Of a stretch of 64,000 nucleotides of DNA, positions 20,497-31,988 are shown piece by piece. The DNA comes from Orientallactaga sibirica. Lineage: Eukaryota; Chordata; Mammalia; Rodentia; Dipodidae. The notes under the pieces are model-generated. The model searched no databases and was not told the DNA's origin. It was given only the letters and a program-made list of their open reading frames with translations. The number at the start of each line of letters is the position of its first letter. Positions within the stretch are counted from its first letter, which is position 1. A program made the translations under genes and the position numbers. The DNA lies in the NCBI GenBank assembly GCA_036365145.1, contig JAEOAD010000026.1, positions 3,930,001-3,994,000 of the forward strand, read 5' to 3'.

Positions 20497-20680
20497 CTAT
20501 CCATGCCTATATCCACTCACCCATCAATCAATCCATCCATGAATACATACAAACATACATTTACCCACCCATTCATCTTTGCACACATCTATCTATTCAG
20601 GCATGCATCATCTACCCATCCCTCCACCCATGCATCCATCTGTCCATCTGTCCGCCTGGTCACACACCCTTCTGTTTGTT
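20139..20680 (+). repeat. (ATCC/CCAT)n tetranucleotide array
   Basis: Degenerate ATCC/CCAT units on the plus strand, the reverse complement of the array at 19264. The TG/TA hairpin at 20423-20496 interrupts it. The whole is consistent with growth from the TATCCATTC end of the preceding element. Confidence 0.93.
20423..20496. repeat. (TG)5(TA)10 - spacer - (TA)6(CA)8 inverted repeat
   Basis: The left arm is 20423-20452 and the right arm 20468-20496. The spacer is 'caggtggggaataat'. The arms are complementary and can form a long hairpin. The 17-mer 'caggtggggaataatta' (20453-20469) is also present at 19730-19746, at the end of the other array. Confidence 0.9.
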
Positions 20681-22109
20681 CATTTGCTGCCTGTTGTGTA
20701 AGCACTCACCAGCACCATAGAAATTCCACTTGGAGCTTCCAAATGCCAAGTCCTTGGTGGCTCTTATCCAGGTGGAAAAGGATGATCCAGGAAGAGGAAG
20801 GAACGTCACCTCTGGCCGTCCCATCCCCTCGGCCCCACAGGCCAGCTGAGCCAGCAGGAGCTAGCCTGGGACCAGGCAGACCAGGCCATGAATCTAAACA
20901 CTTGCTTTCAGCACCTAGCAGCATCCACCCTCTCTCCAGCCATTTTGCACCAAGGTGTGAATGTGTGAGCGTGCCTAAGGGGTGGGGAGAGGGTATTTCC
21001 CATTAAGACGAAAGCCCTGAGCCCAAGGGCCTCTTTGGCAGAGCTGTCTGGGATTTCAGACCCAGAAACCACATTAAGGAAGAATTTGAGAGAGAGTCTC
21101 AGCGGGGCTATCATAGTGGAGGGGAGCTGGGAAGTCCTCTGCTTGTAGGAAAAGCTCCAGAGAAGCCTGACCAAACACCCACCATATCCTGTGCAGCCGG
21201 CTGGACCAGCGCACTCAGTCAGTCCGTCTGCAGAGAGGGGACTGTCCCAAGGCCAGGCAGCCATTTTATTTCTATTGCCAATGGCACATGCATAAGCTCA
21301 TTTCCTCCCTCAAATACCCTTGGCCTTGGGCAGGGGGCTGGCCTCTGACAATAGCAGAAACAGATGAAGAAGGAGGAAGGAAAGAAGAGATCAAGCACCT
21401 ATCCCCACCCAGGGCTGCAGACACACGGTCTTCTCTCCCCCACCCCCACCAGCTCTGGAGGCTTGTCCATGGACCCTAGTGGGTGATAAGGAGACCAAGG
21501 TCTGGGGAGGAATGTCACTGGACCCAGCAGATGGAGTAGACCGTGGTCATCCCAGCCCAGCTGCTGCCTGGGACGGACTCAGCAGCATGGCGCTGTACCT
21601 GCATCCTCATTCCACCCCACGTCGCAGCCATCAGTTCTCCTTCTGCCTGTGGAACCTTGCTGGTGCTCTTTGCTCTCCTCCTAACCCACCCCAAGCTCCT
21701 GTTCACTGTTTCTCAGCCTCCTGGCATAGTCAGCTCCATGCTGCTAAAATGAATCTCCAAAGCAGGCACCATTTACGGGAGCCACGGCATTTATTTCAGC
21801 CTTACAGATCCAGAGAAAGTTCCATCATGGTAGAAGAAGCTGTGGCCCCCTTGACCAAATCCACACAGAAAGGAAAAACCACCAGCAGCAGCAGCAGCAA
21901 GCACACTGGGAACACAGACAGAGCTCAAGCACTCTGCAGACCTTAGGCTGGAATTCAGATCCGCCACCCCCCCCCAGTAACACCTTAAAGCTACACCCCA
22001 GCATATCCACCACCGTGACACCTCCTCGGGCCAGGCAGCTGCAAATCCAAGCTACACGCTTTCATAAACTCCTGTGTCTATCTTGGGACATAAATTCAAA
22101 CTACCACAC
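20681..22109. other. Single-copy stretch of about 1.4 kb
   Basis: No SINE core. It holds a short CAG run (21882-21899) and a C-run (21967-21976). No defensible exon. Confidence 0.45.
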
Positions 22110-22540
22110 TACCCAAACTCATCCCACCCATCACTTCCTCCAGGAAGCCCTCGCTGGCCCGCTGACCCGGCTCCCCCACAGTGCCCAGTGGGAGCTGTCC
22201 ACGGTGCTGCCTCTTATTCACTCTTGACCCGCTGACTTGTGTGCCCCATAGCCCACACCACCCACCTGTTGCTAGCTTGTATGAGTGAGGGTCTCGTGCT
22301 GCCCCTGGCTCCTTGATGTCTCCAGTGTACACAGCATGACCAGATCCACGTGCCTGCATCCCTCCCAGCCTCTCTCCCCTGCTCAGCATCTCTCCCTGGA
22401 ATCACCTCCCCATGAATGTCAGCTTGGTCTGTCTCCACCCTGATCTGGGAGGGCCTCACCCAAAGCATTTTGAAAATGCATTTTGTCTCCAATCCCGCTT
22501 ACTTGTCCCTTGGCACAGAACCTGGAGCCTAACACTGGGC
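22110..22540 (+). mobile_element. L2-like LINE 3' fragment
   Basis: 'tcacttcctccaggaagccc' with 'tcgctggcc' is the usual 3' L2 word on the complementary reading, and the rest is diverged. Boundaries are approximate. Confidence 0.5.
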
Positions 22541-22573
22541 CAAAAAGGTAAAAAAAAAAAAAATACTGTTGGG

Positions 22574-22809
22574 GGCTGGAGAGATGTCTTAGTGGTTAAG
22601 GCACTTGCCTGCAAAACCTAAGGACCCAGGTTCTGTTCCCTAATACCAATGTAAAGTCAGATGCACAAGGTGCTGCATGTGTCTGGAGTTCATTTGCAGT
22701 GGCTGGGAGGCCCTGGTGTGCTCATTCTCTCTCTCTCTCTACCGTGTGCACACTCTGCCTCTTTCTCTCTCTCAAATAAATCAGTAAACAAACATTTAAA
22801 AAAAAAAAT
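22574..22809 (+). mobile_element. B2-type SINE
   Basis: Head 'ggctggagagatgtcttagt', complete body, CT tract and tail 'caaataaatcagtaaacaaa'. The flanking words 'aaaatactgttgg' (left) and 'aaaatattgttgg' (right) form a target-site duplication with one mismatch. Confidence 0.92.
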
Positions 22810-23640
22810 ATTGTTGGAAGCAAAGGAGGGAGGGACTAAGAGAAGGAAGAGGGGTCAGATTTCAAATCCAGGTCCATCCAGTGCCCAGGCATGGCTACAT
22901 CTCCCGGATGTGGCCTGTGTAGATAAAAGAAGCATACAGACACCCATCCCCACTCGGGGTGATTCTAACGCCCTCCCCACCCCCACCAACCCACCCCCCG
23001 CACACACAGGTAATGAATCCTATATGCTGAAGGTCATGTCTGAGGAACAACACAGCCTGGGATGCAAACTCTGATTGCTGTTTCTTTCTTCTGGTCTACA
23101 TGAGCACCTGTGCAGCTCGATGCCCCCGATTTTCAAGATCTGATTAAACTGTCATATAGGCACCACACAATCCCAGTGGCTCCTGGGTCTCACCGAGGTC
23201 CACATCATTAAAGATCGGGGCACACTCGGAGGGGCTACGATGAGGGTCTGTACTGCTCAGCACGGTTTGTGCAATTGGCTTTTTTCAATTGGAAGGTGGC
23301 TTAGCGGCCCTGGGTGCTGCAAACACCTCACCTTCGTGCCATCACCTGCGGGCACTGTGTGCATCTCAGGCAGGATGTGGCATGCCCTGGCAACCTACTG
23401 CAAAAGGAGCAGGAATCAGAGCTGTGCTGCTCAACCTGGCAGAGTGGGCAGAGCAACAGCAAGGAGCCCTGGTCTGAGGGAAAGATTGAAGGGCTCATGA
23501 GGTGAGGGAAATGCCACATCCAAGCTGGGCATGGTTCGGGCGAGGTCTCCTGAGAGAGCACGTGGAAGTGGAGAAGTGAGCTTGGACAATGCGTATACTT
23601 TCCACACTTTCAGAGCCTGATGCGTGGGCACTCTATGTGT
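22810..23640. other. Single-copy stretch
   Basis: Nothing recognised apart from C-rich words near 22975-23003. Confidence 0.45.
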
Positions 23641-23905
23641 ATATCTAAGTCATGTCTTGCTGTATTTGGGTGTAAACTCCAGTCCAAACCTTCCCTGTGA
23701 CATTTTAGACACCAGAGCCGGCTGCATCACTGCCGTACCCCAATCATACATGGCTCCAGACACACGGCCTCCCAGGTACTAGAATATACCAAACTTTTAG
23801 ACCACAGGGCTTTTGCACGGACTGACCCTCGGCCGAAGGGCCCTGTCTAGCTGGTCCCATCTCCGTACCGAGTCAGTCACTTCTAACAAGCGTCCTGTTC
23901 TTTTT
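23641..23905 (+). mobile_element. L2-like LINE fragment, old
   Basis: 'ccacagggcttttgcacgga' follows the L2 3' pattern (cagggcctttgcact...), preceded by an 'acacggcctcccagg' word. Very diverged. Confidence 0.4.
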
Positions 23906-23985
23906 CAACAGAGCAGCTGGGCAGATAGATAATTATGTACTTAAGAGTTTGTTTATTATTTGAAGAGGAAAGGTGTGGGTTTTAA

Positions 23986-24190
23986 AAAGTATTTTATTTT
24001 TATTTATTTATTTGACAGAAAAAGAAGGAGAGAGAGAGAGAATGGACGCGCCAGGGCCTCCAGCCACTGCAAATGAACTCCAGATGCATGCACCCCCTTG
24101 TGCATCTGGCTAACGTGGGTCCTGGAGAATTGAACCTGGGTCCTCTGGCTTTGCAGGCAAACTCCTTAATTGCTAAGCCATCCCTCTAGC
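23986..24190 (-). mobile_element. B2-type SINE
   Basis: Minus-strand copy, with TTTATTTATTTATTTGACAG tail side, a GAGA tract, body and 'ctaagccatccctctagccc' head. Confidence 0.93.
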
Positions 24191-25242
24191 CCACACATGG
24201 GTTTTTTTCTTGTTTAGTTTTGTGGGTTTTTGTTTTTGTTTTTATTTTTGTTTTTTTTTTTGTTGCCTTCTCTGAGAATCTTGTGTCTGTCCATCATGTG
24301 GTCTGGCTGTGAGTCACAGCGTGTCTTCTCCACACACATTCACACTGGTTCCGAAGTGTACGTTTGACCAGGGTCTGGATCCCGATCTTGTGTGTGCGAG
24401 GTCCACCTCAGCCTGGACTTGGCATGCAGCTGCTCCTGACGCTGGCATTCTGCTGACACGGGAAGTTGGGGATCTGTTTCTCTTCTGTGTTGTTCATGTC
24501 ACCTCACTCACTGAAAGCTGGGGTGATAGCCAGAGATTGGGGGCGGGGGCAGGAAGAAAGGGCAGCCCAGGCAGCAAGGAGGAGGCGGAATGAGGAACCA
24601 CACCTTACTCCCAGAGCTCTTGGCTCTGCATGGGGAGGACACGGGACACACGTGTGACAGCTCAGAAAAATCGCCCAACCTGGCAGCCACAGCAGCAGCC
24701 TGTGCTGGCCTAGTGGTCCCAGAGCATGTGAGGGACTGTGGGTTCTGCCACATCCAGCCAGTGGATCGGAGGAACAGTCTCCTCATTTCTTCCAGCTTCT
24801 GTAAGCTGCTCCAGCCAAGACCGCTGCGGTGAAGAGCCGTGCGGCTGCCAGGGTCCTGCCTCCGCCGGCTTTCGGGAGCTGTGTGCCCGCCCACACTCTG
24901 ATGCAGCCGGAACGCTGTGCTCCTGTTCCGCTGGACAGGCCCAGGGCCAGGGTGGCTGTGACACCATCCTGTAGCCTACCCACGTCCCCTGAGGTCTACG
25001 TCCACTCCCCAGACTTCTGTTTCCTCATCTGTGACATTAACCTAGACCATTTTCTAGACACTTCACAAACTCCCACTCAAGACCCACTGAACTGTCTTCT
25101 CCCCTTTGACCTCAAGGAGGACCTGGCAGCTCCTTTGTCTCTTGATTGTCCTGTAAAAAGAACAAAAATGAATATGTAAGGAAAGCCGCCTGTGTGCCAG
25201 GAGTGTTCTGTGTGTCACAGTTTGAAGAGTTTGGTTTTCGGG
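24191..25242. other. Single-copy stretch with T-rich start
   Basis: A T/G-rich run (24200-24261) may be a relic tail. The rest shows no repeat core and no supported exon. Confidence 0.45.
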
Positions 25243-25475
25243 AGCTGGAGAGATGGCACAGCAGTTAGGGCTCTTGCCTGCAAAGCCTAAGGACTGGAGT
25301 TTGATTCCCCAGTTCCCATGTAAAGCCAGATATACAAGGTGGCACATGTGTCTGGAGCTTGTTTGCAATAGCTAAAGGCCCTGGCACACCCATTCTCTCT
25401 CTCTCTCTCTCTCTCTCTCACTTCCTCTTTTTCTCAAATAAATGAATAAAATACTTAAAATATATAAAAAATAGT
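25243..25475 (+). mobile_element. B2-type SINE
   Basis: Head 'gagctggagagatggcacag', B-box-like 'gtttgattcccc', a 30-base CT run and an AAATAAATGAATAAAATAC tail. Confidence 0.9.
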
Positions 25476-25479
25476 TTGA

Positions 25480-25615
25480 TTCTCACAGTGACCTGAGGCA
25501 AGCAAGTGCTGTCATTATAGTCGCTTGAACATGAGGAAACTGAGATTCAAAGATTATTAAGTCACTTTCCAGAGTCACCCATGATCTGCCTCCTCAGGAC
25601 TCAGGCCTGGGTCAG
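25480..25615 (+). mobile_element. MIR fragment
   Basis: 'gaacatgaggaaactgagat' and 'aagtcactttccagagtcac' give the MIR core in order over about 130 bases. Confidence 0.75.
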
Positions 25616-25886
25616 AACAACCATCCTTGAAGGCTGGAACCTGGGTGGGCATCTCCAAGGGCGGTTCTCTTGGAGAACGAAGCCAGGCAGTTCAGCTCTG
25701 AGCTCACGGCCTCGAGTCCCCTTCCATCTTTGGGCTGTCCTCACTCCTGGCCCTTGGGCCCCACTTGTCACACTTGTCCTTTCCCCACACCAGGTCCTGC
25801 CACACAGGGTGGCAGAGAGACTGAGGACAAAGGATATTTCTTGTGATGGAGTGGAGAGGTTGAGGCAGGAGAAGAATCCGTGAAGG

Positions 25887-26043
25887 AGCCAGGTGTGGTG
25901 GTGCATGCCTTTAATGCCGGCACTTGGGAGACAGAGGTAGGAGGATGGCAGTTAGTTCAAGGCCACCCGGAGACTACAGCGTGAGTTCTAGGTCAGCCTG
26001 GGCTAGAGCGAGACCCTACCTCAAAAAACCAAAAAACAAAAAC
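25887..26043 (+). mobile_element. B1-type SINE
   Basis: 'agccaggtgtggtggtgcat' through 'accctacctcaaaaaacc'. The flanks 'atccgtgaagga' and 'atccatgaaggga' give a target-site duplication with one mismatch. Confidence 0.93.
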
Positions 26044-26499
26044 AGATCCATGAAGGGACCATGGGTAGGCATAAAGAAAACAAGGAGGTGCAGAGGAAAA
26101 CAAAGGAGGAGAGAGGGAGAAGAAGACCAGGGAGGCAAAGGCAGAAGGCCACGGAGGGGACAGAAAGGAAGAGGAAGGGGACAGATGGACAGACAGGGAG
26201 AAAGGATAGGTGTGGAGGGGAGGCACAGTCAGACTCTGAGCCAGCCCAGGAGGGACGGACAGAAGGACAGAGGCGCCCCTCATCTCTGCTCCATCACCAC
26301 CCCACAACTGATCCCCAACAGGTTTTGGTGGCTGAGAGGACCAGGGACCTGGGATGAAGTGTGTCCCCGTGACCATGAGGACAGTGGGTGGAGTGGGGTC
26401 TGGGGAAAGGCACCTGCATTTCCCAGGGACTCCCCCCCCCCCCCGGATTCACTCTTGATAGGATGTGCGGAGAGTCTGAGCTCTTGCTTCCTCGCCTGG
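26044..26499. other. Purine-rich stretch then single-copy sequence
   Basis: 26060-26220 is strongly purine-rich (AGG, AAG, GGAG words) without a regular period. A C-run lies at 26433-26444. Confidence 0.5.
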
Positions 26500-26740
26500 A
26501 AGGTAAAATCAAAATCAAATGCTTCTTTTTCTCCTCTTTTTTCCCCCTTATTATTATTTTTTCTTATCACAGCCGCACCTATCACACATCTCAGGCAATT
26601 TTTTCTTTACTTATTTTTAAGAAGAGTGCGGTGTTGGGAGCGTGGTAAGGAGAGGAGGCCGGCGGGGGTTATCAGCTGCCAGGCTCAGCAGCCTTCCATT
26701 TCCAAGAGCAGCTCCAGGTGGCCGCTGCTCCTCCGATGAG
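26500..26740. promoter_or_regulatory. Candidate conserved non-coding element D
   Basis: AT-rich, repeat-free block with GATA-type TTATC words at 26564-26568 and 26669-26673, a T-box-like 'cacctatcacac' and a CAGCTG E-box (26674-26679). Weaker case than elements C, F and G. Confidence 0.3.
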
Positions 26741-27904
26741 CTGCCGCCCCTCGGGGAGGCCAGGGCCCCAGTGTCACCAGGGCTGAGGCAGAGGTCACCA
26801 GGAGGGCCTGACAAAGGCCTCTATCTTCCTGAGTCTCTCTCTGTCTCATGGTGGTCTCCTCTCTGCCTAATTCAGAGAAGCAAAGAGACAGCAAGGGAAA
26901 GGAGACACCGAGAGAAAGAGAGAAAACAAGGGAATTTTTCCGATTTCTCAATAGATGGGAGGACAGTAGAGATGGTAGATGACAGATAGATGATAGACAG
27001 ACAGACAGGTAGATGACATATGGACAGGTGAGACAAGTCCTTGCAGATCTGTAGCAGTCTCCCTGGCAGCGTCCACTTCTCATCCTCCACCCTGGCCCAG
27101 GCACTACCTCAGCTTTCTTCCTCCCTGGATTTCCTGGCCTGTCTCCCCGTGGGGTGAAGTGGGGACCAGCCCAGGCACTTCTCACCTCACCAGGGCCTCT
27201 GCCAAGGGGAAGGAAGGGGAGAGCAGTTGTTCTGTTCCTCCAGGGGCAGCTTTCCCACATGGACAGAGGAGGCCAGTGTCCTAAAGATTCCACGCTGGGG
27301 AGAGGCAGGCAGCCCCTGGAGACAGATGTCCCTGAATGTTAAGAAGAGACAGACAGGTGTCACCAGTGAAGCGGCTCAGGGACACCATACTCCAGCCACC
27401 ATCAAGATTTGAATGACAGTGATCATGGCACCCTCTACAACAAGGCCAGCCCCCAAGCCCAGGAGAACTGAGGTCCCAGGGAGGAGCCAGGTGAGGCAAG
27501 GAGAGGGACAGAAAGGGTGACTTCCACACTCACTCGTGAGGACAGGTTGTGCCATAGTCTCTCCGACAGGTGCCCCTTGGGAGAGCAGGGGTATGGGGCA
27601 CAAGGATGCTAGGGCAATAGGATTGCTGGGGACACACGTCTGCTTGGGTGCAGCTATTTGTTGGGGATACCAGAGCCAGGCCTGTTCCCCACCCATGAGC
27701 TCTCACCCATGGCAACAGATGTGAACAGAAGGAAGAGGGAACAAAATGTGAACTGACTTCCGAGACTGACTGTCCCTGGTCAGCCTGAGACATTACTTTC
27801 CCTCTCCCATCTCTCCAAGGCAGAACGCACCGGCTTCTGCAGGCTGTGGTGAGAATAGAGGCACATACAGATTCCTCTCCCCAAACAGCAGCCCCAGACC
27901 TAAA
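26741..27904. other. Single-copy stretch with small GATA/GACA runs
   Basis: Short 'gatagatgatagacagacag' run at about 26986-27008. No repeat core and no supported exon. Confidence 0.45.
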
Positions 27905-28010
27905 CGATTATTAACCTCAACCAAACCTTGCTACTTGAAAAAGAAAAGCCAAGGTCCAGAGAGGCCAAGTCAGCCACTCAAGGTCACACAGCATGTGTGC
28001 GTTATCCTGT
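27905..28010 (+). mobile_element. MIR fragment
   Basis: 'aggtccagagaggccaagtc' followed by 'actcaaggtcacacagcatg' gives the MIR core. Confidence 0.75.
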
Positions 28011-28149
28011 ACTCGTCCCTCATTTGGGAGGGGACACAGTCCACCCACGGACACAGAGGTCCCTGATCTGTCCCTCCACAGCCCACGCCAAGCCTTCTGG
28101 GCGTTGGTTGAAAATCTTCCTGCCAATGGTCTCTGACAGAAAATTCCTC

Positions 28150-28440
28150 CAGCGACCGGGAAAAATATTTCCCCCAAACCTATTTACTTTTCAAATTTAA
28201 GTTGCCATAACAACTCAGCACAACTATTTATGTGAAATCTTCGCCGTCCAAGTCTCGCCAAGCTCTGCACTCCGGAGAGTCAGCTCAGCCCTTCCATAAC
28301 AACACATTTTTTCAATCAATTTGGGCCTGAGATTTTTTTTTCTATAAACACACATAAAATATGTTGTGCGAAATTTAAGAGCTAACAGGGAAACACCACT
28401 TTTATAGACCCATCCTTCTGGAATGGCCCCCACAAAGTCC
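28150..28440. promoter_or_regulatory. Candidate conserved non-coding element E
   Basis: AT-rich island with an imperfect RFX-like palindrome GTTGCCATAACAAC (28201-28214), a MEF2-like CTATTTATG (28224-28232), a FOX-type TAAACA (28345-28350) and a CpG-containing middle. No repeats and no open frame. Confidence 0.42.
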
Positions 28441-29029
28441 GTTTTTGATTCACATGGTGACAGGAGTGACAGGTTGGGTTTTGTGTCTGGGCTTTACCAC
28501 CTCCTTTCTGCTCCTCGACATCTGGGGTTGGAGCTGGAGCACTGGCCGCTGGCCTGGCCCTGACCCTCTGTGCTGTGCATCCTTGGGAAAATGGACATGG
28601 GTCCCTGGTCCAGAGGAGGGTGTGTTTTGGTTCAGTTGGGTCCTTTGCCCAAAATGAAGAATGAGTGGATGTTGCAGGGAGAGTTCCAAGGCAGATTAGC
28701 TGTGCCCGGGCCTACAGATGGCTTGGGTCATGGCTGTGCCTGTCTGCTTTTTTGGCGTTCTGGGCTCCATGTCGGCTTGAGGACAAGCTGTTCCCTTTGG
28801 CCGGACTTTCCTCTTCGTCAACCTGTCAGAGCGCACGGCAGGCTGCTCTGGGCTCAGGGCTCTGCCGTGGCTATCTTAGAATTAATTCCTGTTTTCAAAC
28901 AAGAGACCCTAACTGCTCTCGCATGGCCCTGACATTCTACAGACGTCCAAGCTGGTGTCTCCTTCCGCACCCTTGTTTCCAATGGCTTCACCCTGGACCA
29001 TATTCTGGGGTGGACTTGGTGGTGGACGA
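28441..29029. other. Single-copy stretch
   Basis: No recognised repeat. Open frames on both strands (for example 28570-28932 plus) have no recognisable domain. Confidence 0.45.
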
Positions 29030-29148
29030 TGCTTAATGAGCGAGGACACTGAGTCCCAGGAAGGCAGAGGTCACTGCCACATCCCGGGTGGCAGTGCAGG
29101 TAGTGCCTTCCCTATGTAATCTCATCCAATCCTCATGAAATGGGAATT
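29030..29148 (+). mobile_element. MIR-like fragment
   Basis: 'gaggacactgagtcccagga' and, further on, 'atgtaatctcatccaatcct' agree with parts of the MIR pattern. Confidence 0.5.
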
Positions 29149-29378
29149 CTTTTTTTTAATTAATTATTTATTTATTTGTAAACAGATAAAGATAGGATGA
29201 CAGAGAAAAGATAGAGAGAGAGAGAATGGGTGTGCCAGGGCCTCTAGCCCCTGCAAACAAACTCCAGATACATGTGCCACTTTGTGCATCTGGCTTTACA
29301 TGGGTACTGGGAAATCAAACCTGGGTCCTTAGGATTGGCAGGCACGCACCTTATCCACTGAGCCATCTCTCCTGACCA
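29149..29378 (-). mobile_element. B2-type SINE
   Basis: Minus-strand copy from TTATTTATTTATTTG to 'gagccatctctcctgacc'. The flanks 'aattcttttttt' and 'aattctttttta' form a target-site duplication. Confidence 0.92.
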
Positions 29379-29382
29379 AATT

Positions 29383-29597
29383 CTTTTTTAAAAAAAATTA
29401 TTTATTTGTAAACAGAGAATGAAAGAGAGGGGGAGAGAGAGCGAAAATGGGTGATCCAGGGCCTCCTGTCACAGAAAACTAACTCCAGATGCATGCACCA
29501 CTTCATGTGCATCTGGCTTCTGTGGGTCCTGGGGAATCGAACCTTGGTCCTTTGGCTTCACAGGCAAGCACTTAATGCTAAGCCATCCCTCTAGTCT
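29383..29597 (-). mobile_element. B2-type SINE
   Basis: Second minus-strand copy in tandem, separated from the first by the shared T/A-rich junction. Head complement 'ctaagccatccctctagtct'. Confidence 0.92.
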
Positions 29598-29895
29598 GTC
29601 CAATGCTTTTTGAAGACACCCATTGGGTCTCTCCCCCGGGTGCCACAGTTTCCTGCACAAGCCTGCCTCAGAGTGGAGCCAGAAGTGCCAACCTCCCCTA
29701 ACTTGCCCTCTAGTGATACCACTTCCTAGATGCCAGTCTGCCATGGGCACCAGTGGTCTCAGGGAGGGTCTGACAGTGAGGGGTGCCTGTCACTCAGTGG
29801 TACAGGGCTTCCCAGGCATGTGTGAGAGGATGGGTTCCCTCCACAGCACCTCAGGACCAGAGGAAGGAGAGATGGGAGGGAGGCAGGGAGGATCA

Positions 29896-30385
29896 GTGAA
29901 TGGGTGGACAGACAGATGGATCAGTGGTCAGACACAGGGATAGGTGGGTAGATGGTAGGTGGATGGATGAGTGGGTACACAGATGGGTGGATAGATGGAT
30001 GGATGGATTAATAAATGGATGGGTAGATGGATAAGTGGAAAGATGATAAATAGATAAATGGATTATGGGTGGATGAGTGGATGGGTGGATGGATGGATTA
30101 TGATTGGATGATTGGGTGAATGGGTGGATGGATGAATGCATGGATGGATAGATAAGTGAATGGGTGGATGTGGATTATGAGTGGATAGATGAATGGGTGA
30201 ATGGGTGGATGAGTGGGTGGGTAGATGGCTAGATGAGTGGGTAAATGGATGGATGGATGGATGGATGGATGGTTGGATGGATGGATGGTAAGTGTATGAA
30301 TGATGAATAGATGGATGGATTGTGAGTGGATGGATGTATAGGTGGATGAGTGAGTGAATGGGTGGGCAGTTGGTGGGTGGTAGAC
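29896..30385 (+). repeat. (TGGA/GGAT)n tetranucleotide array
   Basis: About 490 bases of degenerate TGGA units, including 'gattatg' and 'gaatgggtgg' sub-blocks. Same orientation as the array at 19264. Its open frames are artefacts. Confidence 0.95.
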
Positions 30386-31139
30386 ATGTAAAATGTCTCA
30401 GGAGCCACTGGCAGCAGCACCATCTGGCTGTCACCTTGGTCCCAGTGAGCCAACAAGTGCCAGTTGGATTATCAAGTGACAGCTGTTGTGGAGTGACCAC
30501 CCCCATCCTCCAGTAGCACTGACCCTCCCTCCTCTATGGCAAATTCCTGTGCACTGAAAGTAGTGATCCCAATTATAGCGGAGATGATGCCAAGAAAAGG
30601 GCTTGGGGAGGGTTATCAGACCCCACCTGGGATCTCAGGGCCCCTGGTGCCAGCTGGATGCCATGCTGTCTGAGGTCTTGTGGCTTCAAGGGAGACAGAG
30701 CACACCCAGGGTAAAAGATCAAGGGCCAGGGAGCTCCACTGACGTGGCTGCTTTGGGGTCCACATGCTCTGTAAGTAAGCCCTCACCCTGAGACTGAGGG
30801 AGGGGCGTCCGCAGGGGTAATCCCGACACACTGAGTCCCTCCCAAGCAGTCACGGGAGGTCGTAATCCAGGATGGGGTGAGACTTCCAAGGCCTGCAGCT
30901 GCCTTGGGGACTCCATGCTCCTTTAAGCAACCCCTCACCATTGCTCTGTAAGTCACTGGTTCACTAAACTGGCATTGGTGTAATTTTACTTTGGTCTGTC
31001 ATCTGAGCCCTATCTGGAGTGAAAAAAAAAAAAACGTGTCCTTGTGTTCCCCCCCCACCACCACCACCAGGGAAGAATTCCCCTAGATACTCCCAGCTCC
31101 TGCTCCCCCTGCAGTCGCCACAGGACTCCACAAGGCCAG
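30386..31139. other. Single-copy stretch
   Basis: A-run at 31021-31034 and C-run at 31050-31057, followed by CCA repeats. No gene recognised. Confidence 0.45.
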
Positions 31140-31149
31140 GTCCCCCACC

Positions 31150-31380
31150 TTTGTGCCTGCACATGAATTGAGTGATAGGGTCCAAATTTATCTAATGAAT
31201 TAATAGTAGACATAGGAGTGTTTGATAATGAAATTCTCTCCGTGTGTTGGTGATTATAGCAGACCTTTGTAATTACCCACAGCTGCGAAAAGAAACCAGA
31301 ATCAATTAGCCAGTGGCAATGACACCCCAGGAGTAACCCCGCATGGCTGTGACAGGGCCACCACAATCACGGAGGTCAGC
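31150..31380. promoter_or_regulatory. Candidate conserved non-coding element F
   Basis: AT-rich island unlike its flanks, with homeodomain words TCTAATGAATTAATAG (31191-31206), GTAATTAC (31269-31276) and CAATTAG (31303-31309), plus an E-box CAGCTG (31280-31285). No repeats and no coding frame. Strong enhancer look; conservation not tested. Confidence 0.48.
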
Positions 31381-31566
31381 TGATTTCTCGGCCCGGTGGT
31401 ATCTGTGGGTCAAGATGGTCTCCCGAGGGCAGAGCTGGGACAGGAACATCTCAGAACCAGTTGGGTGTTTGAGTCACAGGCCCAGAGCATGAGGGGGCAG
31501 GGCTGTGCTTTTGTCAATGAAGAGACAGATGCTTTCTGTTTGGGGTTTTTTAAAAATATTTTTTAT

Positions 31567-31772
31567 GGGGCTGGAGAGATGGCTTAGCTGTGAAGGTGTT
31601 TGCCTGCAAAGCCAAAGGACCTCAGTTCCATTCCCTAGGACCCATGTAAGCCAGATGCACAAGGCAGTGGCTGGAAGCCCTGGCACACCCTTTCTCTCTC
31701 TCTCTCTTTCTCTCTGTGTCTGCCTCTTTCTCTCTCGCTTTCTCTCAAATAAATAAATAAGTTTAAACAAAA
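31567..31772 (+). mobile_element. B2-type SINE, left arm of inverted pair
   Basis: Head 'ggggctggagagatggctta', body with an internal deletion of the usual 'gcatctggagttcgtttgc' region, CT tract and tail. A minus-strand B2 follows directly. Confidence 0.92.
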
Positions 31773-31774
31773 AG

Positions 31775-31782
31775 AAATATTT

Positions 31783-31822
<40 letters not shown>

Positions 31823-31988
31823 TTTGAGAGAGGGGATGGGTGCACTAGGGCCTCCTGACACTGCAAACAAACTCCAAATGCATACACCACTTTGTGCATC
31901 TGGCTTTATGTGGATAGTGGGGAATCGAACCCAGGCTGTCAGGCTTTGCAAGCAAGTGCCTTTACCCACTGAGCCATCTCTCCAGCCC
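31775..31988 (-). mobile_element. B2-type SINE, right arm of inverted pair
   Basis: The tail side has expanded to (ATTT)n (about 31787-31824), then body and 'gagccatctctccagccc'. Confidence 0.92.

Noticed and set aside
22110..22540. A coding exon
   Set aside because: The pattern matches the 3' end of an L2 LINE better than a protein.
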